Below, piece after piece: positions 1-5,934 of a DNA stretch of 5,934 bases. The stretch covers positions 1 through 5,934 of the forward strand of contig JABDKS010000742.1 in the NCBI GenBank assembly GCA_013002105.1. The letters run 5' to 3'. The notes under the pieces were generated by a model, which ran no database searches, was not told the DNA's origin, and saw nothing but the letters and a program-made list of their open reading frames with translations. This stretch comes from Pirellulaceae bacterium (GTDB lineage: Bacteria > Planctomycetota > Planctomycetia > Pirellulales > Pirellulaceae). Position 1 is the first letter of the stretch. Every line of letters begins with the position of its first letter. The position numbers were made by a program, and so were the translations under genes.

Positions 1-97
1 GACCAATGATGTGTTGCAGAATTCACTCTCCCTGTGATATCGGATCACCCCGTCACGTGTTGGACACCCACGTATTCTCGTGCGACGCCAGTTGAAA

Positions 98-544
98 TCA
101 CTTGGCACCGCCATTTGCCGTCGAATCTAGGCGTTGTAACCAGGCATGAATGATTACCTTGCCAATCAGCGAACCCACTGAGTCGCTGACAACGTGAATG
201 ACGTTGGTCCATCCGGCTGAGTTGGGTACCACTAGATTCACCGTCACGGACAGCACGACACTGATCCCCACCAGCACGGCTGCAGTCATCAAGCGTTGGC
301 AAGGCGCAGTCCAGGTACCTGCAATCGTAAAAACAGCACCAGCGATCATTCGTTGTAATTGCAGAAAGGCAATGGCAACATAGTCGTCGGCGGACACGTC
401 AAGCACCGACAGCGCAACGGCGACCAATCCTGACACTAGCCGGCTTGCAAAAAGAGATATCGGCAACACCGCGCGCCAACGCAGGACTGAACTCAAACGT
501 CGATTACTTCTCTCGCATTCCAATTCGCTCACGCTTGTTCCCAT
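98..544 (-). CDS. Small multi-spanning membrane protein, function unknown (148 aa)
   Basis: I do not recognise a family. The ATG start is the complement of 542-544 and the stop is TGA at 100-98. The first 24 residues are polar and Arg/Glu-rich (ECERSNRR at 9-16). Most of the rest is hydrophobic, with likely membrane segments at about residues 25-48, 55-77, 86-107 and 113-135, so a four-helix inner-membrane protein is the simplest reading. The short tail (RLDSTANGGAK) is polar. No catalytic motif, metal ligand cluster or signal-peptide cleavage site is evident. The start has only a weak purine stretch upstream (GAAAAG), and a GTG at codon 5 is an alternative. It lies downstream of the large transporter-like gene on the same strand, but 237 bp and a strong stem-loop separate them, so co-transcription is uncertain. 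The coherent hydrophobic pattern over the whole length argues for a real gene. The overlapping reading frames are shorter or lack any such pattern. Confidence 0.6.
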   Translation of the reverse strand: MGTSVSELECERSNRRLSSVLRWRAVLPISLFASRLVSGLVAVALSVLDVSADDYVAIAFLQLQRMIAGAVFTIAGTWTAPCQRLMTAAVLVGISVVLSVTVNLVVPNSAGWTNVIHVVSDSVGSLIGKVIIHAWLQRLDSTANGGAK

Positions 545-643
545 TGTCTTTTCGCAGGTGACGCGACACAGCGATCAAGCCGTCAAATTCGGAACGAAGT
601 CTTTCGCTAGAGCATTTTCATCATCGAGGTGTGTTCATCGTAG

Positions 644-683
644 GCCAGGACCTGTCCTGGCAAAGTCGCGCCAGGACAGGTCC
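644..683. repeat. Strong inverted repeat / stem-loop with a third, competing arm
   Basis: GGACCTGTCCTGGC at 648-661 is perfectly complementary to GCCAGGACAGGTCC at 670-683, giving a 14-bp stem with an 8-nt loop (662-669). The core GCCAGGAC also occurs at 644-651, just left of the same arm, and can pair with GTCCTGGC at 654-661. Two mutually exclusive foldings therefore share one arm. The element sits about 100 bp past the stop codon of the large minus-strand gene and about 100 bp before the 148-aa gene, where a terminator, attenuator or mRNA-end stabiliser could lie. No T-run follows the stem on either strand, so it is not a textbook intrinsic terminator. It could instead be a copy of a dispersed intergenic palindrome. 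The pairing is seen directly; the role is inferred. Confidence 0.75.
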
Positions 684-781
684 CCGCTTACAAGAAATCA
701 ACAATACTTTGAGGAGGTTTTCATTGGCTCAGCAAAGTGCGTCCTGCAGCCCGTCTCATGTCACGCAATACAAACGGTTCG

Positions 782-3700
782 TCAGTCGCTTAAGATTTGA
801 AGCTGACCTTGGACATACAATCGGACGCCATAAAACCTGTGCTCGGGAATCCGCGGGTCTCCCTGAAATGTATCGATGACCTTCAGGCAGTTGATCAATT
901 GGACGCGTAATTCGTCGATGTTGATTGGCTCCGGCGTACGATTCTCCGCTACGGCGCGTCTATGCTCGCGCACTTTCTTGACGGCTAAATCGGCAATCGT
1001 TTGAGCGGTGGTTAACGCGATGAAAGGGCGACGGGCGAAGGCAGCAGCTTTGAGGCGGTACATCATCAGATCGTCGATTTCTGTGAACGGTGCCAAGCGG
1101 TCAATCAACGCAAGGTTCTGCTCGCCTCGCTGGCGAATCGAACCGCTTGCGTCGTCGGTGTCTCGCCATTGAATGCGCAGCATAGTTGTCAGAGCAAACA
1201 GTGGATCGGTTTCGGGAATCAGCGACATCGTTTGGTCGATCGATTTCATGTTCGCCGACTTTTTAAGTCGCAAATTCTCGATGGCTTCGGCGACCGCAGC
1301 ATATCGCGTCTGCACATTCGCCTTGACAGTCGCATAATCGATTTTCACATCGTCACTAACACGACCGGAATGCGATACAACGAACAGTAAAATCCACGCG
1401 CTCGAATTCTTAGGCTCTGCGTCGATACTCTTTCTTAGCGTCTGGGCCGCTTCCTGAAACAGCGATCGGGAGTGCAACGAGTATCCTTCGGCGAACAGTC
1501 GTTCACTTTCATCCGCGATTTGTGCCGACAGTAGGGTCGCGTTGTCGGGTCGACCCATCGCACCGCGTCGCCGGGCAATCATGGAACGGTCGACGCTAAA
1601 TGGCCACGAGTCTTTTATCGGTGGCCTCAGCAACGGGTCGAACTGGTTCACAAGACGATTGAATTGCTGAACCCGTTTTTCGTCTCGTAGTGAGTGGGAG
1701 CGTCGCAGGGCCAATAAATTATTGTTGTCGGTCGTCAGCGGGGCGTCGGCACACAACTGTCTGAGACCTTGATCGTCCAGCGCTCGCAGTGCAAGTAGTT
1801 CGCCGGGCAAATCGGCGCCCAATTGCTTAGCAAGCGTCCGATCGCGATTGCTCCTCGGAATCCATGCGTCCCCATCGATGTCGATGGGCGTTTGCGAACC
1901 TACGAACAATAACGTCGATTCGTTGGGACGATAAAGACTGATTTGGGAATAGACACGACCGAGCGTGGCGCCGAGTGAACGAGCAATCGCGACGTCGGCA
2001 AACTGGCTGTCCATCCAAAGCACGAAGATGCCGTCGTCAGTCAAATGATCTCGCACCGTTTCGGCGAACTCCAATGTGTAAAGATGCGACGCGCCCGCGG
2101 TCCATGGATGCGATGGCTGCGAAACAATCACATCGTATTTCTTTTCGGTTAATGCCAGTCCGCTCCGACCATCATTCAAAATCAGATTGATGCGTGGGTC
2201 CGATAGTGGATCCCGATCTCGTTCACTTGCAATCAGCTGATTCGCTTCGATCATGCCCTCCTCCAATTCGAAGACATCAATCTCCTTGATCGAAGACGGT
2301 GCATGCGCCGGCGCGACCCCACCACCGAAACCGATCACCAGCATCGACTTGGCTTGCGGTTTTAGCATCGACGGGAGAACGCCGAGCCAGTGCGGTGCGG
2401 AATCCCATTGGACCAGCGAACCCTTTGGTCGACTGCCCGCCTCGGTCAATCCGTTGGTCGAAAACGAATACACACCGGCGTTGTTATGCACGGTGACCGT
2501 CGCCGAACGTCCGGCTTTGACATAGACCAATTGACCCAAACGAACATAGTTTTGAAATGACGACACACGCAGGACATTGTCTGGTTCCTTCGGAAACCCA
2601 ACGACGACTGCAACCGCTCCGGCCAACACAGCTGCGAGATGGTATTTGCGAGGTTGAGCGAAAAGAAAGACAGCTATCGCGATGATCAGGCTGGCGACCA
2701 ACGCGATTGCCATCGTTAGTTGGTAATTTGTCAGCGGTAATAGGTAGGTGCCTGTCAAAAACGCACCGGACACGCCTCCAATCGTGTTGAATCCATACAC
2801 TTTCGCCGCTGATTTGGCCGCGTCACGCTGGTCGCGAGCATGAATACGAACGGCCCACGGGAATGTCATTCCGATCGTGATTGCCGGCGGCAGCAAGATC
2901 GCGATTGCGCACAGCACGCGTGGAATCGATTCACTCGAGCGGCTGGTCGCTAGCGTGTTGATCTGCTCGGCCAGGAACTCCAATGAATACCACGATGCCA
3001 TCGCTAGGAATACTGTGCCGCATTGTGCGTAAAAGAATCCGATCGCTGACCGGTCGCTACGGTTGGCAAATCTCGCCGCGATGGCGCCGCCAATTGCGAT
3101 GCCCAACAAAAAGGATGCCAGCATCGATGCAAATGCGAATACGGAACCGCCCAGGAAATGACCCAGCATGCGGGTGAACAGGATCTCGTACGCGAACGAC
3201 ACGGCGCCACTGCAGGCAATCAACCAAAGAATCCAGTCATTGGATTTTTCCTTGCCAGGCGTTTCTGCATTGAGCGGCTTGCTGTGCTGATTACGATCGC
3301 CTTGAGGGCGTTTTCGTTTGCGAAGGTTACGCGACCGTTTTGATACTCGTGGCTTGTTCTCCGGCTCGGTCGATGTCGATTCATCCCCGCGCGGTTCTGA
3401 TTGGTCGGCATCCGGCTGTGTGGATACTTCTGCACGCTCCTCGTGGAGCACCCTCCAAACGATCAGAAAAACCAACACATTGATGGCCGCTCCGACAAAA
3501 ACGGTTCGCAATAGTCCGAGATTTGGCAGGCAAACAAATGCAGCGGACAATGTGCCCAAGACTGCCCCGAGCGTGTTGATTGCATAGAGGGCTCCGATTC
3601 GCTTTCCCAGGTGATCGTCGCGGCGGACAACGTGTTTGGCAAGCATTGGTAACGTCGCACCCATCATGGTGGTGGGCAAGATGGTCGCAGCGAATGCACC

Positions 3701-4138
3701 GGCGAATGAAAACAATACTTGAGAAAATTCGCCCGCCGCCGGCGGCGCGTCGGCTCCACCAAACAAAAGGACTTGTAGATACCGAACCAGTCCTAACGAT
3801 ACGGGGACGAGCAGTGCCGTCACAGCGATGCCCAATTCAAGCAGCCCGTACGTCAAGAGCGGTTTGCGCAGTCGACCTGCGTATCGCGAGGCGAGCAGTG
3901 AACCGAGCGCAAGCCCACCCATGTAGGTTCCCAGGACGATCGCGAGCGCTTGTTCTGATGTACCAAAATGGATCGAAAACTGACGCAGCCAAACCGTTTC
4001 GTACAGGAGGGCAGCGAACCCGGACATCAAAAAGCACCCAGCGACCAGGATCAACTGTCGTCGGTCCGCGAGTTTACCATCTGCACGTTCGCCGCCGTCA
4101 CTTGGGATCGGGTCTTCAGTTGCTAGGGTATCTGCCAA
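782..4138 (-). CDS. Fused MFS-type transporter / spermidine-synthase-like membrane protein with TPR-like C-terminus (1118 aa)
   Basis: This is a three-part protein. Residues 28-230 and 301-515 are two hydrophobic halves of about six helices each, plus one extra helix near 499-515. The halves are diverged copies: SGFAALLYE (39-47) matches SGAVSFAYE (310-318), GATLPMLAKH (160-169) matches GMTFPWAVRI (423-432), and GALYAINTLG (182-191) matches KVYGFNTIGG (446-455). A polar linker (231-300) carries a basic cluster, KRSRNLRKRKR at 267-277. Residues about 525-745 resemble the spermidine synthase domain, with the SAM-binding glycine loop VIGFGGG (601-607), acidic E624, NDGR (655-658) and the family-end motif APLTTDNNN (799-807). 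The DxSDP-type catalytic segment is replaced by SQPSHPW (673-679), so classical aminopropyl transfer is doubtful. A TPR-like helix pair lies near 880-910 and helical sequence follows to the end. Codon 1 is TTG: no ATG or GTG lies between it and the upstream in-frame stop at 4198-4196, and the next in-frame ATG is inside helix 1. The family is well known in planctomycetes but its substrate is not; the membrane halves may be transport-like or only scaffolding. Confidence 0.93.
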   Translation of the reverse strand: MADTLATEDPIPSDGGERADGKLADRRQLILVAGCFLMSGFAALLYETVWLRQFSIHFGTSEQALAIVLGTYMGGLALGSLLASRYAGRLRKPLLTYGLLELGIAVTALLVPVSLGLVRYLQVLLFGGADAPPAAGEFSQVLFSFAGAFAATILPTTMMGATLPMLAKHVVRRDDHLGKRIGALYAINTLGAVLGTLSAAFVCLPNLGLLRTVFVGAAINVLVFLIVWRVLHEERAEVSTQPDADQSEPRGDESTSTEPENKPRVSKRSRNLRKRKRPQGDRNQHSKPLNAETPGKEKSNDWILWLIACSGAVSFAYEILFTRMLGHFLGGSVFAFASMLASFLLGIAIGGAIAARFANRSDRSAIGFFYAQCGTVFLAMASWYSLEFLAEQINTLATSRSSESIPRVLCAIAILLPPAITIGMTFPWAVRIHARDQRDAAKSAAKVYGFNTIGGVSGAFLTGTYLLPLTNYQLTMAIALVASLIIAIAVFLFAQPRKYHLAAVLAGAVAVVVGFPKEPDNVLRVSSFQNYVRLGQLVYVKAGRSATVTVHNNAGVYSFSTNGLTEAGSRPKGSLVQWDSAPHWLGVLPSMLKPQAKSMLVIGFGGGVAPAHAPSSIKEIDVFELEEGMIEANQLIASERDRDPLSDPRINLILNDGRSGLALTEKKYDVIVSQPSHPWTAGASHLYTLEFAETVRDHLTDDGIFVLWMDSQFADVAIARSLGATLGRVYSQISLYRPNESTLLFVGSQTPIDIDGDAWIPRSNRDRTLAKQLGADLPGELLALRALDDQGLRQLCADAPLTTDNNNLLALRRSHSLRDEKRVQQFNRLVNQFDPLLRPPIKDSWPFSVDRSMIARRRGAMGRPDNATLLSAQIADESERLFAEGYSLHSRSLFQEAAQTLRKSIDAEPKNSSAWILLFVVSHSGRVSDDVKIDYATVKANVQTRYAAVAEAIENLRLKKSANMKSIDQTMSLIPETDPLFALTTMLRIQWRDTDDASGSIRQRGEQNLALIDRLAPFTEIDDLMMYRLKAAAFARRPFIALTTAQTIADLAVKKVREHRRAVAENRTPEPINIDELRVQLINCLKVIDTFQGDPRIPEHRFYGVRLYVQGQLQILSD

Positions 4139-4291
4139 GGGAGATCGATAGTCGATGGAATGAGTCGGGTGGTCCGTGCAACCGCGGCGAGTCCGTCAGC
4201 GCGATGTGAATGATCGTATTTTTTTTTGCCACAGCGGGGCGTGAACTAGAAATCTGATGTGGCAAACGACAACCCATGTGGTTTGCGATTG

Positions 4292-4317
4292 AGCCGATCG
4301 ATTGTATCGCATTGGCT
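4292..4317. repeat. Imperfect stem-loop in the divergent intergenic region
   Basis: AGCCGATCGAT (4292-4302) pairs with ATCG (4306-4309) and ATTGGCT (4311-4317). This gives 11 pairs including one G-T wobble, with one bulged base (4310) and a TGT loop. No T-run follows. It could be an operator-like dyad or an RNA hairpin in the kinase leader, if transcription starts upstream. The pairing is visible; its function is unknown. Confidence 0.45.
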
Positions 4318-4329
4318 GTCCCCGCGAGG

Positions 4330-4350
4330 ATAGCACGCGATGAGTGCTAT
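4330..4350. promoter_or_regulatory. Perfect 7-bp inverted repeat with 7-nt spacer, operator-like
   Basis: ATAGCAC (4330-4336) and GTGCTAT (4344-4350) are perfect reverse complements around a 7-nt spacer. Arms with one helical turn (14 bp) between their starts are typical of sites for dimeric helix-turn-helix regulators. The site is 158 bp upstream of the kinase start and about 190 bp from the start of the divergent gene, so it could serve either. No cognate regulator is encoded in the window. Confidence 0.35.
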
Positions 4351-4466
4351 GCGACATCTGGTCGGTCAACAGAGAGTCGTCATCGCCGCGCGTTCGGCAA
4401 ATGGTAGCCAATGCCAAGGCGATTGCCATTGCGTCCAAGACGGCCACCAATGTGCGGCACAATCCA

Positions 4467-4491
4467 CTAGGCTATGGGTACCCAGGCCTAG
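4467..4491. promoter_or_regulatory. 25-bp dyad just upstream of the kinase start
   Basis: The outer arms CTAGGC (4467-4472) and GCCTAG (4486-4491) are perfect complements and enclose a perfect 10-bp palindrome, TGGGTACCCA (4475-4484). Only 16 bp separate the dyad from the ATG at 4508. As DNA it could be an operator overlapping the promoter or leader. As RNA it would form a compact hairpin next to the ribosome-binding area, which has no clear Shine-Dalgarno sequence. The symmetry is seen directly; the regulatory role is inferred. Confidence 0.45.
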
Positions 4492-4507
4492 CGAGCGTTC
4501 CAACATA

Positions 4508-5934
4508 ATGACATCGACAGAATTCGACGAGGATGACGATCGAAACCGCACCGAAGGGTTATCCCAGGATCTGACCGATGCCGATCCGCCCGATGAAACG
4601 AATCACCTTAGCGAAACGATTGACAGTCCGGTCAATCAAAATGTCGATGCCGCTGGAGAAGCGGACACATTGGATCCGTCTGTCATCGATGGTCCCGTCG
4701 GCATTCGCGCCGGCACACCCGCTGGGCGTATTTTTGGGGATTACGAATTGCTGGACGAAATCGCCCGGGGCGGAATGGGGGTGGTCTATCGCGCACGACA
4801 AGTCAGTCTCAATCGCGAAGTCGCCCTGAAGATGATTTTGGGTGGCAATATTGCTGGCGAAGAACAGATTCGACGATTTCACACGGAAGCCGAATCGGCG
4901 GCCAGCTTGGACCATCCCGGCATCGTTCCCATCTACGACATTGGCCAGCAAGAGGGACAGCATTTCTTTTCGATGAAGCTGATCGATGGCGATTCACTGG
5001 GCAGCATCAGTGATCAAATTGCAACTGATGAAAACCGATTGATTGACGTCGTGGCAAAGACGGCCCAGGCGGTGCACCATGCGCATCAACGAGGGATCCT
5101 GCATCGTGATTTGAAACCGGCCAATGTGCTGATTGATACGGAAGGCGATCCGGTGGTGACGGACTTTGGTCTGGCCAGGAGCATCGAGTCAGATCAAGGG
5201 CTAACGCAAACCGGTGCGGTGATGGGAACGCCCGGCTTTATGTCTCCCGAGCAGGCATTTGGTCAACGCCTAACCACGGCCACCGATATCTACTCGCTCG
5301 GCGCGATCCTATACCGTTTGCTCTGTGGTCGGCCACCGCACCAGAAGGAAACCGTGATCGCGACGTTGCGAAGCGTCATCGATGAAGTGCCGACGGCACC
5401 GCGCAAGGTGAACCCCGGTGTTCATCCGGACCTGGAGTTAATCTGCTTGAAATGTTTATCCAAAGACCCGGCGGCCCGGTACGACAGCGCCGCCGCGTTT
5501 GCATCAGATCTGCGTGCGTTCCAAGCAGGGCAACCGCTGCAGGCGCGACCGCCGTCACTGATCGAGATCATGCGTATCTGGGTGCACAGCAACTTTGGCA
5601 ATGTGATATGGATACCGGTCATCGGTGTCATCGTCGGACTCGTCAGCGGACTGGTGCTCTGGGCTGTGACCATCGGTAGCGACTTTGCCGGACGCCTGCC
5701 GATGTACGAGAAATTTTCACCGTCGGACCGACCATTTTGGGCAGCCAATTACTCGTTTGTGCGGATTCTCTCGCTGCCGCTGCAGATGGTTGTTGTGGCG
5801 ACCGTCGGATGGGCGACCGCACAATTCGTTCGTACCAAAAATCGGACTGCCGACATTGCGTCGGGATTGGCCGTAGGGTTGATTGCCGGGCTGATGGCGT
5901 TTGTGTCTGGCTTGGGGCCGATGCAGATCCGCGG
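4508..5934 (+). CDS. Membrane-anchored Hanks-type serine/threonine protein kinase (N-terminal 475 aa, truncated by window edge)
   Basis: This kinase transfers phosphate from ATP to Ser/Thr of target proteins; its targets are unknown. Residues 1-77 are an acidic, probably disordered leader. The kinase domain spans about 78-340 and every key element is present: the glycine loop ARGGMGVVY (86-94), ATP-binding K108, helix-C E127, the catalytic loop HRDLKPAN (199-206) with D201 and N206, the Mg-binding DFG (219-221), an activation segment with candidate phospho-sites T233, T235 and T241, SPE (246-248), D260 of subdomain IX and the conserved R324. The tail DLRAFQAGQPLQARPPS (334-350) is typical of planctomycete kinases. 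Three membrane segments then follow, at about 366-387, 421-441 and 451-470, so the catalytic domain is expected to face the cytoplasm. The frame is open at the right edge, so total length and any sensor domain are unknown. ATG 4508 is chosen because acidic coding-like sequence starts there; 4340 and 4349 are in-frame alternatives. It is probably catalytically active. Confidence 0.96.
   Translation, partial: MTSTEFDEDDDRNRTEGLSQDLTDADPPDETNHLSETIDSPVNQNVDAAGEADTLDPSVIDGPVGIRAGTPAGRIFGDYELLDEIARGGMGVVYRARQVSLNREVALKMILGGNIAGEEQIRRFHTEAESAASLDHPGIVPIYDIGQQEGQHFFSMKLIDGDSLGSISDQIATDENRLIDVVAKTAQAVHHAHQRGILHRDLKPANVLIDTEGDPVVTDFGLARSIESDQGLTQTGAVMGTPGFMSPEQAFGQRLTTATDIYSLGAILYRLLCGRPPHQKETVIATLRSVIDEVPTAPRKVNPGVHPDLELICLKCLSKDPAARYDSAAAFASDLRAFQAGQPLQARPPSLIEIMRIWVHSNFGNVIWIPVIGVIVGLVSGLVLWAVTIGSDFAGRLPMYEKFSPSDRPFWAANYSFVRILSLPLQMVVVATVGWATAQFVRTKNRTADIASGLAVGLIAGLMAFVSGLGPMQIR

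Larger units (their letters stand above)
4139..4507. other. Divergent intergenic region (369 bp), rich in dyad symmetry
   Basis: This stretch separates the starts of two divergently transcribed genes and must contain both promoters unless transcription enters from outside. I see no convincing -35/-10 pair. The best plus-strand match, TTGCGA (4283) with TATCGC 16 nt later, is weak. A nine-T run lies at 4219-4227 without a stem in front of it. A 6-bp inverted repeat (GCAAAC 4262-4267, GTTTGC 4281-4286) and three better dyads, listed separately, fill its right half. The kinase frame stays open back to a stop at 4331-4333, with ATGs at 4340 and 4349. That extension is Cys- and Trp-containing and unlike the acidic N-terminus that follows, so I treat it as untranslated. 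Confidence 0.6.

Noticed and set aside
55..73. Small inverted repeat (ACGTG/CACGT) after the 148-aa gene as a terminator
   Set aside because: It has only a 5-bp stem with a 9-nt loop and no T-run; it is within chance expectation.
558..800. Plus-strand 80-codon frame
   Set aside because: It runs through the perfect inverted repeat and has low-information, Arg/Ser-rich sequence. Only the SD-preceded frame beginning at 724 was kept, as a weak finding.
3580..4209. Long plus-strand open frame (209 codons)
   Set aside because: It is fully antisense to the N-terminal membrane half of the large gene, is rich in Arg/Pro/Ser/Thr and has no domain pattern. It looks like a shadow of a GC-biased coding strand.
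4219..4227. T9 run as an intrinsic terminator
   Set aside because: No GC-rich stem precedes it on the plus strand, and no transcript is expected to end there because both flanking genes point away.
4283..4310. Sigma-70-like promoter TTGCGA...TATCGC
   Set aside because: Only three of six -10 bases match and the motif overlaps a stem-loop; too weak to annotate.
4196..4462. Minus-strand 88-codon frame in the divergent intergenic region
   Set aside because: The composition is erratic (Cys, Trp, Arg, Ser/Thr clusters), there is no RBS or recognised motif, and it covers the dyad cluster expected of regulatory DNA.
4340..4507. Upstream ATGs (4340, 4349) as the kinase start
   Set aside because: The added 56 residues are Cys/Gln/Arg-rich and unlike the acidic leader after 4508, and they would place two dyads inside coding sequence. 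Not excluded.
4559..4963. Minus-strand open frame of 134 codons
   Set aside because: It is antisense to the kinase N-terminus and glycine-loop region, which is unmistakably coding on the plus strand; the product has no family features.
1..5934. CRISPR array, insertion sequence, tRNA or rRNA
   Set aside because: No regularly spaced direct repeats, transposase-like frame, terminal inverted repeats or RNA-gene signatures were seen.

Overview
The window looks like a chromosomal segment from a planctomycete, probably a Rhodopirellula/Pirellulales-type marine bacterium. This is inferred from the protein styles, not from a marker gene. The base composition looks moderate (roughly mid-50s percent GC by eye), there are few Shine-Dalgarno sequences at obvious starts, the large genes are well spaced, and two family types common in that phylum sit next to each other. 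One is a Hanks-type Ser/Thr kinase with the typical planctomycete 'DLRAF..G.PLQARP' juxtamembrane tail. The other is a very long fused MFS-type transporter/spermidine-synthase-like protein with a TPR-like C-terminus.

Layout, left to right. Bases 1-97 hold nothing I can support. A small hydrophobic, multi-spanning membrane protein of unknown function (148 aa) lies on the minus strand at 98-544. A 237-bp gap follows, containing a perfect 14-bp inverted repeat (648-661/670-683). The left arm of this repeat can also pair with an upstream third copy of its core. A minus-strand gene at 782-4138 encodes the 1118-aa membrane protein. It has two duplicated six-helix halves, a basic linker between them, a degenerate spermidine-synthase/SAM-binding domain and a helical, TPR-like tail. 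A 369-bp divergent intergenic region (4139-4507) is rich in dyad symmetries. The last gene, on the plus strand from 4508, is a membrane-anchored Ser/Thr protein kinase that runs off the right edge.

How the genes relate. The kinase and the large transporter-like gene are divergently transcribed and share one intergenic region, so joint regulation is possible but unproven. The 148-aa gene is on the same strand as, and downstream of, the large gene; the gap and stem-loop between them suggest separate or attenuated transcription. There is no mobile element, CRISPR array, rRNA or tRNA. I see no clearly new multi-gene system. The most unusual points are the loss of the catalytic aspartate signature in the spermidine-synthase-like domain, the polytopic C-terminus of the kinase, and the dyads flanking both large genes.
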